Below are positions 48,532-64,000 of a DNA stretch of 64,000 nt, piece by piece (the first letter of the stretch is position 1; the number at the start of each line of letters is the position of its first letter). Source of the DNA: Haliotis asinina (Eukaryota; Mollusca; Gastropoda; Lepetellida; Haliotidae); NCBI RefSeq assembly GCF_037392515.1, contig NC_090288.1, positions 7,371,501 through 7,435,500 on the forward strand, in the 5' to 3' direction. Under the pieces are notes generated by a model. The model saw only the letters and a program-made list of their open reading frames with translations, had not been told where the DNA came from and searched no databases. Both the position numbers and the translations under genes were made by a program.

Positions 48532-48885
48532 GTGGTGTCCGCGTGCGCGTCTGTGAATTTCTTCAGCCATCAACTTGACACTTGCCAGACACTTGCACAG
48601 AAGGCAGCTGGAAACATTATCAACGGTAGCATTCAACTAGCAACATCCAACATTCTCGAATGGGCTACTTCACTAACATGCACGGAAGATGGCACCCCAA
48701 ACGTTATCAACCTTCACTTTGAGCAGGGAGCCAATATAGAGGCGGGGAAGAAACTCCTCGAAAAGCCGCAGAACGTATGTCTTGGGTCATTACGTAACCA
48801 GTGTAGCCAATATGGTGGCAGCATAGTATTTAAGATTGAGCCCGGTTTATTTTCAACGGCTGATTTAGTTCGTTCAGTGTTGTAA
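48532..48885 (+). CDS. Unassigned 117-codon ORF
   Basis: ATG to TAA open frame in a locally GC-richer block, beginning MVSACASVNFFSHQLDTCQT and ending FKIEPGLFSTADLVRSVL. It has six cysteines and mixed composition rather than repeat-like sequence. No family recognised. No clear splice signals, promoter or poly-A were identified. It may be a short intronless gene, a fragment of a larger one, or chance. Confidence 0.3.
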   Translation: MVSACASVNFFSHQLDTCQTLAQKAAGNIINGSIQLATSNILEWATSLTCTEDGTPNVINLHFEQGANIEAGKKLLEKPQNVCLGSLRNQCSQYGGSIVFKIEPGLFSTADLVRSVL

Positions 48886-50219
48886 CAACTGAAATCCAAC
48901 ATGTAGAAGATAGGTTAACTATTTTGTCACTTCAGTTTAAGTCAAATAATTGGTATTAGTGTCCGTATTAGGACAGTAGATTTGAAGTAAAGTTTCAGGT
49001 TGGTAAGTTAAAGCTCACTGGCTTCTATTCTCGATTCACCGCGAAGACAGACTAAATTGTGCCGACAAAAACTTCTTTCACACATTCGTTTAATATTTAG
49101 AAGGAGAACATACCTTTAGCTGAAAGTTATTTGCGAGTAATAGTGACAGTTTTATGACTTAAAAAGTTGTTAGGGTGTAATTGAGGTGTGTGACAAATAT
49201 GACATTTCGCCATTGAAATGCTAAACGCCGTTGTTTGAGTATCCCTGCTTTAACCTAGGCCTAAACATTACATATGCAGTCTTAACATGTAAAATGCTCG
49301 ACTTAATATATTTTGATAAGTAGTTCCTAAAGATGTGTAGGCCAATCAGTCCGACACGTTGACATCCGTCCATCAAAAATCGCTTAATCCATTGCATACG
49401 AGATCCACGCTCCTTCTCCGTCAGGTCTCAGCATTCTTCCTGAAAAGTTAGCAGTTGTACAGAGGACAACCTGTGTTTAACCATCCTGAAACAAAAACAA
49501 CATATTTCAACCATATCTGGTAAACTGAGTGAGCAGGTTATGATTTTAAGTCACCTCAGCGATATTTCAGCCATATCGTAACTTTCCTGGGAAAACTCAA
49601 GTATATGGATCAAAATGGAAAGTGAGAGTGGCGTATTATATTACACAGTAATCACCAATGCCCACGCCTCATTAGGAGTTAAAGCTGGGCCAGTATCAGA
49701 CATCCGACAAAAGCTGCATGCTTGGATCATTAACACTACATCATCCTGATCGCCCTCTGTAGCTTGTAAGAACACATTCCAAACATGACAAAACCAGGCA
49801 GAAACCGGGAGCTAGTACCTGCATGGGGAACTCTGAGCAGCGCCACTTTTCAGATCAAATCTAATACTGGCACTTGTCAAATCATATTTTCTTAGAACAG
49901 CCCTTGTTGCATCTTAGCCTAATCTTAGAGTGTATATGACATGGTTGTTCTCCTTGTACAGTGTGACAAGTCCAAATTGTTCTATTTTCCGTCAGGTGTT
50001 AAGGTGGTAGAAACAATTTGGGTTTTCACGTGATTCCCAAATACAGACTTAACTGCTCTCATGGTGGCCGTCTCAAAGTCACTGATTACAACAGAGTTTA
50101 CAGTCTTGGCACTGCCCATTGAACAGACCCTTTTAACATCGAACACTCAATTGTGAAGAACTACATTAATGAATCCTTCCTCAAGACCATATATGAAAAA
50201 CAAAGAAATAGCCCCATTC

Positions 50220-50220
50220 A

Positions 50221-50260
<40 letters not shown>

Positions 50261-50262
50261 GG
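50220..50262. repeat. (CTAT)n microsatellite
   Basis: About ten CTAT units. Confidence 0.95.
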
Positions 50263-50384
50263 AGCCGAAATCTGAAACTTGATGTGAATAGTAATGAGTT
50301 TAACAAGATCCAATTTTCATTGTCGTTGCTTCATGCCTTAAGCGTCTTTTTCCGAGAATCTCTTTACAAACACAGTGTCATACT

Positions 50385-50530
50385 TAGAAGTCACACTCAG
50401 CGGTATTCCAACTATAAGGCAGCTGTCTGTAAAAAATCAGCCAATCCAGTGATCAACAGAATGAGCATCGATCTACGGCTTCTACGCAATTGCATGGGAC
50501 ACGATGACATGTGTTGATCAAGTCACCCAC
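50385..50530 (-). mobile_element. SINE-B copy
   Basis: CAATCCAGTGATCAACAGAA, ACGATGACATGTGTTGATCA. Confidence 0.83.
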
Positions 50531-50756
50531 CCGATCAAAATGATACATTTTCAGGAACTAAGCGTGAGTTTACTGTGGAATAAAATGACCGTTTCATGGT
50601 CAGTCATTTACAGTCTCCTAAAATATACTTCTGGCCATAGTGTTCATACTCAAATAATGTTTGTCATACTCATAGACAGACCCCGACACAAATATATCCA
50701 ATACAGCCCACGCAAGCGTATGATAGTCGGAAAATCTGGAGGAAACAGCTAGGATA

Positions 50757-50816
50757 ATTTTTTTTTTTTTTTTTTTTTGGGGGGGGGGGTGGTGGGGGGG
50801 GTGGGGGGTGGGGGCA
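50757..50816. repeat. Poly-T / G-rich tract
   Basis: About 22 T then GGGGGGGGGG and (GGGGTG)-like runs; possible G-quadruplex former. Confidence 0.9.
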
Positions 50817-50839
50817 AACATGTGGTATCGTATCAACAC

Positions 50840-51344
50840 CATCCTCGATATCTCCAGGGTATAGGTTTCGATAAGTCTCCACTATACCCTGGACGCATCT
50901 ACGGCTCTGCCCGATAAATTTATGACCTCCCTTGGCTGTCTTTTTATCCAATCAGGTGTTTACGCTGGGGAATTGAGCGAACCAATCGCAACCCACTTTC
51001 GTTTTTTATATTATCTAACCGATTTAACTTGGCTACACAAACTATGCAGAGGTTCTCTGGAAGGAAGAAGCTTTTGCATATGTTGTATTAACGTTTCGGA
51101 CCTGTCAATTTGTTTGTATGATTTCCCCCAAATCTGAGTCGCCCTGCGAGCAAACCTTCACAGTTGCGACCGCTACCTATGTTGACAACGGCAATCTCGG
51201 TTATAACGGCGGCTTAGCTGATTGGCTATTTTGAGAATGCGGAGCCAACAAAGGGAGGTAATAAAATTATCGGGCAGACCCGTAGATGCATCCAGGGTAT
51301 AGTGGAGACTTATCGGAACGTATACCCTGGAGATATCGATGATG
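50840..51344. mobile_element. Inner MULE-like MITE with 9-bp target duplication
   Basis: About 95-bp inverted ends: ATATCTCCAGGGTATA...TCTCCACTATACCCTGG at the left, CCAGGGTATAGTGGAGA...TATACCCTGGAGATAT at the right. Flanked by TATCAACAC at 50831-50839 and 51345-51353. Confidence 0.85.
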
Positions 51345-51477
51345 TATCAACACGTGACCCCGGTTAATTTTCAGTAACAGCCGGGTGATTATTCGATGTT
51401 GAAAAAAGACCATTGGCGTTGAAAAGCGAGGCCGGGTATTAATTCAATGTTGAAAAAGTACCTGGCGGCACTTTAAA

Positions 51478-51930
51478 GTTTGTTTTTAAAGTTTGTTGTC
51501 AAACTTTAGTTTGTCGTGTTGTCAAACGTGAGTTTGAGTGTGTGATTAGAGACCGTATTTATATCATATCTGTCATATATGGCCTCTGGTGTGAACATTC
51601 CAACAACTCGCCACCAACACCAATTTCAGAGTTGTCAATCTGTTGTCGAGAAATAGGATCGGTTTCTATTCTCGCCAACTTTTCCATCAAACGTTCGGTT
51701 TTGTCAAACTCGAGTTTAACGTCTGAAGTGTTGTCAAACGCGTGTTGTTAAGAAATGACCAATCGCAGTCAACGAAATTGTCACGTGGCCGCACCGATAG
51801 CGCCGTAGCGTTCACATGACACATAAGTTTGACAACTTGTGTTTGGCGTGTGAAAGCGCGAGTTTGACAACTAGTAACATTTCAACAACATGTGTTGTCA
51901 AACTTAAGTTTATCGTGTGAAGGCCGCTTT
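51478..51930. repeat. Inner block rich in TTGTCAAAC motifs
   Basis: GTTGTCAAAC(G/T)-AGTTT phrases recur at least six times in both orientations, suggesting a further nested foldback element. Boundaries are approximate. Confidence 0.6.
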
Positions 51931-52435
51931 TAAAAGTGCATTCGATCATGATCAGTCGTGCACGGTCTCTTTCATATTAGACTACATACGTTGCGCAAGG
52001 GGGGGGGGGGTGTCAGTGAATTAAGAAACCCGCCACAATCGCGTTTGAGCTGTAACAGAAACATAACTGTATTCATATTTTACCTTTTTGTCTTAATTTT
52101 GAAAGAGATTTGGGAGTAATACCTTTTTCCTTAGCGGTCTGCAATTGCAAAGGCGGCATGGCTTGCCGGTGTAAGGTTGAAAATTTACCCACATTGAAAA
52201 GGAACCCACCAGGTACTTTTGTCAACATTGATTTAATACCAGGACTCACCTTCCAACGTCAGGGGTCTTGTTTCAACATTGAATAATCACCCGGCTGCTG
52301 CTGAACATTAACCCGGGTCCCGTGTTGATAGGATACCTTGTGTGACAAATGACGCTCGCTGTTTCTACACTACATATACCAGAGACCATATAACTACACC
52401 GATGTGTCATTATTCAGCGAAGGTATCTTCTCAAT

Positions 52436-52590
52436 AGGTGGCCCGTGTTAATTTTCAAAAGTAGTCGGGTGATTATTCACTGCTGAAAAAACCCTGGCGT
52501 TGGAAAGTGAGTCAGGGTAATAATTCAGTGTTCTCGACGGGTACATTTTCAACGCGGATATGATTTCAATTTTACACCGGCGCACAACTA
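52436..52590. mobile_element. Solo end of the outer foldback element, next to PTGR1 exon 1
   Basis: GTCGGGTGATTATTCACTGC, CTGGCGTTGGAAAGTGAGTC and ATTTTACACCGGCG match the ends and inner flank of 50823-52345. Confidence 0.75.
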
Positions 52591-52652
52591 ATCAACGCCG
52601 TGAACGTGACTTGAATCTGTGTCAAGAGGCATAGATATTGCAAAGTGTCAGA

Positions 52653-60392
<7,740 letters not shown>

Positions 60393-60607
60393 TAATGTTT
60401 ATTCATTTGTGGCAACTCGTAGAATCCTGATTACATTGTAAAACTCACAATATAACATCAGCACCCATGCCACTTCTTAAATTCATGGTGGACTGTGATC
60501 ATGGCTACAAGATCACATGGTTTTGGTGTAGTTGACAAGCAAACATCATTTCACACGGTTGATTGTAACTCCTTTAACACAGGGCAAAATTAATCAAAGT
60601 GCTAAGT

Positions 60608-60870
60608 TGTGGTGGTATGTGGTCCTGTGTGCAAAGCTCAGGTCACGAATCAGTTGAAGTTAAGCACCATCGAGCTCGGACAATCCTTGGATGGGTTACT
60701 GTGTTTCGCAGCTTGACTCCCGATAGTTTCTCGGACTTCAGTCCTGCCCCACAACGAAGTGCATAACGCATATGTAGTCTCACCTTAGGCAAGTGAGTTT
60801 GTTCAAAATTGCCTCTGTTCACCCAGCAGAAGATGAGTACCCCCTAGAATAAGTCATGTAATCACCCACC
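60608..60870 (+). mobile_element. 5S rRNA-derived SINE
   Basis: Head is alignable to 5S rRNA: GAAGTTAAGCACCATCGAGC corresponds to the 5S internal A-box region and CCTTGGATGGGTTACT to box C. A non-5S body follows (CTCACCTTAGGCAAGTGAGT, CACCCAGCAGAAGATGAGTA). The gene-internal changes argue against a functional 5S gene. Confidence 0.78.
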
Positions 60871-61724
60871 TTCTAGCACATAATAGGCAGCTTGGTTTAA
60901 ATCAGGGTAATAATGATCAGATTTATTGGGCACCTTGTGCATGCATTGTGCATGCATTGTGCATGGAGTAATGTGCATGATAAATGGACTGTTATTATTA
61001 TTTATTATTAAGTTTGTTGTAAGGGCTAATTTTTTACTTACCTTACCATAGGTCTATAGCATATTACCTCAAGCTTTGTTTAGTAGAAGATCTGACGGAG
61101 TTGAATTGCTATTCAATCTTGAATGGCTACCTCGCAATCGACAACTGCCATGATACGGAAGTATCTGTATCTCCCCACTGCACACGCGTGCAGGTTCCAT
61201 GAGAACTTCACTTTTTCTTCAAGCGTCGTCTGATTGAGACCTGTTTGGGTTGCTAGATTTATTGTTCCAGCTAATAAAGTTTGACAGTACTACGCTTTTG
61301 CACTGATTCCTTTCAGGTTCTTAGTGTGTGGTATGTATATTTTTCAGTCTTTGTGTCGATTATAACGTATATTTTTGTTATTGTACACTTGTCGGCTACC
61401 TCGTAAGAGACATGGTAGCGTGTCTCCTATTTTCGTTGTGCTTCCGTATTTTTTACCGGATCAGTTTCATTTGTCAGCGGATTGTTTCTGTTGATAGTTA
61501 TGTCCACTGCATCTAAGCTTTGTATTACTTAGCGCTGTATTTAGTCTAAATTTTGCTGTTCCTTTTCAAAGAGGCAACTATTTCACTTGTCTATTGCAAG
61601 CAGGCTGCTGCACGTGTGAGTGGAGCAGTCCATTACGTGGTAAGGGGTATTTTCCTGTTATTCTTGTTATCACATTCTTATTTCGGTTTATTACAGTAGT
61701 TGTGCATAACACGTCATTTCTGTG

Positions 61725-63050
61725 AGGCTAGTGAGGGCCTGAAGTCTGGCAAGGACCCACACCCGTATTGTCCAGACTGTGCTAAAGTATCCTGCACCCT
61801 TCTGCAGCGCTGTACAGTGTTTTCGGGAGTGCATTTTTGGCAGTGGTGAGGAAAAGGAAGACACAGAAATTACGAAAAAAATGTCACTTTCTCCTGCATC
61901 CTCTTCTGGATTGAGAGTATCTCTTCCCAGTACGCCGGGGATGCAGACACCTGGTACAGTGTTGGATACTTCTGCTCAGGTGGAGCCGACACTGAGACAG
62001 AATCTTACAATGCTTCCGATGCTGATGCTGATTCCAACGTCGATGCCGATGCCGATGCCGATACCGATACCGATACCGACGGATTTTGAGAGTGCTACTT
62101 GTACCTGCCCCATCGATGACGCCAGGCGTATCTCAAGAACACCTCCGACAAGGGCTCCTCTGCTGATCCTGGACGTTACAGGGGCGATGCCAAGAGAGGA
62201 GTGCATCCGATTACCGGCGCCGCGTCAGGGTCAGACGCACTGGCGTTTGGAGCGCAGTAGGGCGCTACTGCTTTTATCAGTGATAGAGTGAGAACAGGAC
62301 GATTGGGCATCAGGAGGTCAAGGTCCAGAAGTCCTCGGAGCAGTTCGTCCAGTGTATGTCTGCATCGCCGTTCGCTGTCCAGTTCACCGGATTGCTGGGG
62401 CAGATCCCTCCACCGCAGAAGAGGGAGTTGGGTTCGCAGTCCTGGTCAGCATCTCTTCCTCGTGCCAAACAGTTGGCGCACAGAAAGCAGGCGCCGGAGC
62501 GCAAGTCGACCATTTCTTTGAATACTGACGAAAAGCAATACTTCTCCCCCAACTATGAGGAGGAAGAGGGATCGTACCTGCCATTGTCTGCAATGTATGA
62601 CTAGATAGCTGATAGGCTCCCTGATTGACCCTCCCCGGCGTCAGGGGTAGATAGCGCTAGGGCTATCAGGATGGAACCAGAACTGATGATCCCACCACAT
62701 CCCATGGTGGCTGACGCCATATCTTCACTGAATGAAGACTTTGCAAAGCTGTCATTGAATGCTACGATCAGAGCGTCGAAGAAGCAGGACTACAAGGTGC
62801 ATAGTCTTGACTTTTGCAGACTCCAGGGCTGTGTTGGCCATTGACACGGAGCTGTGGCGCGTCCTAAAGCCTGTCTCAGCGCTAGCATCAGCTACTTCAG
62901 CGGCGGCTGTGGATTTAAGGGAGCCTAACAAGTCCCAATAGGAACACCTGTCGTCGCTATTCCTATGGCAAGGCAAAATGCTACATGACCTGTTAGGACA
63001 TGTCCGGACAGCGTTCAACGACCATTACTTGATGGAGCTCAGGATGTTTC
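61725..63050 (+). pseudogene. DIRS gag-like ORF, broken
   Basis: A frame with SGKDPHPYCPDC and then SDADADSNVDADADADTDTD (the GATGCC/GATACC hexamer run at about 62025-62080) resembles DIRS gag. Stops and frame changes occur at about 61843, 62087 and 62940. Further on, VADAISSLNEDFAKLSLNA (about 62710) looks like the gag body. Confidence 0.65.
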
Positions 63051-63912
63051 TGATGTTTGTATTTGAGGATCGACATTACCAGTGGTGAGTCCTGCCATTT
63101 GGTATTTCCACATTGGCATTTCTGGCTATTGACCAGAATCACAACGGCCATCAGTCAGTTTCTTCATTTCGGGCAGATAGAGTTCGACCTATACATAGAC
63201 GATTGCCTGCTCAACCAGTTCGAACCTCAGTTGTTACGCAGACAGCTAGACTTTGCCATCTGTCTCCTAGAGCAGTTAGGGTGGATAATCAACCAGGAAA
63301 AGTCGCAGTTGCATCTTGCATCAGGAATTGGTGTTTATCGGGGGCCTGTTCCAGACACAGTATGACTGATGGGAGAAGATTTCCCGGTTCATAGCTAGGG
63401 GACTGTCAGAGCCGTTGCTTCTCAGAGGGTGGCAGTCTGTATTGGGCCTACTGATGACAGTGCAGGACTTAACACACAGGAGGTGCCTGATGCTATGTCC
63501 GTTACAGAGGTACCTCCTCCCGTACATATATCCAGAAGATGTTACGACGTGCCTGTTGCTTCCAGTACATCTGCATCAATACCTACGCTGGTGGATGATT
63601 GAGTCGAACGTCTGCGAAGGAGTTTGTTTGACCAAGTTTGTGCCGGACCACGAACTATTTGTCGACACGTCACTCCAGGGTTGTGGTGCGCACCTAAATG
63701 ATCAGACAGCCTCGGGGCTTTGGTCCGACGCAGAAGCAAACTGGCACATCAACAATCTTGAGCTGGAAGCAGTGATTCTAGCTGTAAGCCACTGGGCGTC
63801 GATGCTACGCCACTCTAACCTGCTAATTGTCTCGGACGTGACGGTGGTATGGCTGATTCTGAGACAGGGAACAACCAGGTCAAGTCCCTACTGGATCAGA
63901 TGTTCCGCCTAG
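63043..63912 (+). pseudogene. DIRS reverse transcriptase-RNase H, broken
   Basis: RT motifs: YQW-stop-VLPFGIST (TGA at 63090), then after a frame change ITTAISQFLHFGQIEFDLYI and the catalytic YIDD, then QLDFAICLLEQLGWIINQEK. RNase H follows with ELFVDTSLQGCGAHLNDQTA, NNLELEAVILAVSHWASML and LIVSDVTVVWLILRQGTTRS. Frame breaks at about 63130, 63360 and 63900 make it non-functional. The upstream RT fingers are missing. Confidence 0.8.
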
Positions 63913-64000
63913 ACTGCTGATAGACCTATTTGCCACAAAGCTCAACGCTCAGCTTCCAGTGTACGTGTCTCCAATACCAGACCTGGTAGTGTGGGTGGTC

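Larger units (their letters stand above)
50823..52345. mobile_element. Outer foldback element with about 120-bp inverted ends
   Basis: Left end TATCAACACGTGACCCCGGT...CCGGGTGATTATTCGATGTT...AAAGTACCTGG (from 51345, split from GGTATCG at 50825) is the inverse of the right end CCAGGTACTTTTGTCAACAT...AACATTGAATAATCACCCGG...GTGTTGATAGGATACC. No transposase ORF was seen. A partial third end lies at 52436-52590. Confidence 0.8.
61020..64000 (+). mobile_element. DIRS-like retrotransposon, decayed, 3' end off window
   Basis: A leader (61020-61680) is followed by a gag-like region and an RT-RNase H region in the order typical of DIRS-type elements. The window ends just after LLIDLFATKLNAQLPVYVSP-like sequence, which in DIRS elements precedes the tyrosine recombinase. 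Left boundary approximate; the inverted terminal repeat could not be verified. Confidence 0.75.

Noticed and set aside
49200..49450. Minus-strand frame with LTEKERGSRMQWIKRFLMDG
   Set aside because: Looks protein-like but is bounded by an immediate stop and no matching exon was found; too weak to call.
60608..60870. Functional 5S rRNA gene
   Set aside because: The 5S-like part is diverged and fused to a non-5S body, so it is a retroposon.
62288..62604. Several overlapping ORFs in the DIRS gag region
   Set aside because: Shadows of the decayed gag frame in a GC-rich stretch.

Overview
The window looks like nuclear DNA of a marine gastropod, most probably an abalone (Haliotis). Genes are split into short exons with GT-AG introns, most of the sequence is intronic or intergenic, and about 45 copies of two SINE families are present whose (ACTC)n-tailed consensus I associate from memory with abalone sequences. 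The genus call is inference; a repeat-library search would settle it.

Left arm (1-20.7 kb, minus strand): a GRAMD4 orthologue (GRAM domain-containing protein 4). Sixteen exons were reconstructed by hand. All phases agree and give 553 codons: an N-terminal low-complexity/coiled-coil part, a two-part membrane region, and the first half of the GRAM domain. The last exon(s) lie off the left edge. A non-coding first exon in a CpG-rich promoter-like block at about 44.46-44.7 kb is proposed, which would make 20.7-44.46 kb a 23.7-kb 5'-UTR intron full of SINEs, minisatellites and a 174-bp tandem repeat.

Middle (44.4-52.4 kb): the promoter-like block (ETS, E-box and CRE-like sites), two linked plus-strand terminal exons of a small unrecognised protein (45.59-46.16 kb), an unassigned 117-codon ORF (48.53 kb), and a nest of foldback DNA transposons (50.8-52.6 kb).

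Right arm (52.65 kb to the edge, plus strand): the first five coding exons (163 codons) of a prostaglandin reductase 1-like gene (PTGR1), an NADPH-dependent enone/alkenal reductase of the MDR family. Its introns hold a Tc1/mariner remnant, a hAT-like MITE, a 2-kb TTAA-flanked element inserted inside a SINE, a 5S rRNA-derived SINE and, from about 61 kb to the edge, a decayed DIRS-like retrotransposon. The two recognised genes have no evident functional link.

Most unusual pattern: in the GRAMD4 gene, tandem repeats sit across or against four different 5' splice sites. Two of them (42 bp and 99 bp) are multiples of three and keep the reading frame open through the duplicated exon ends.
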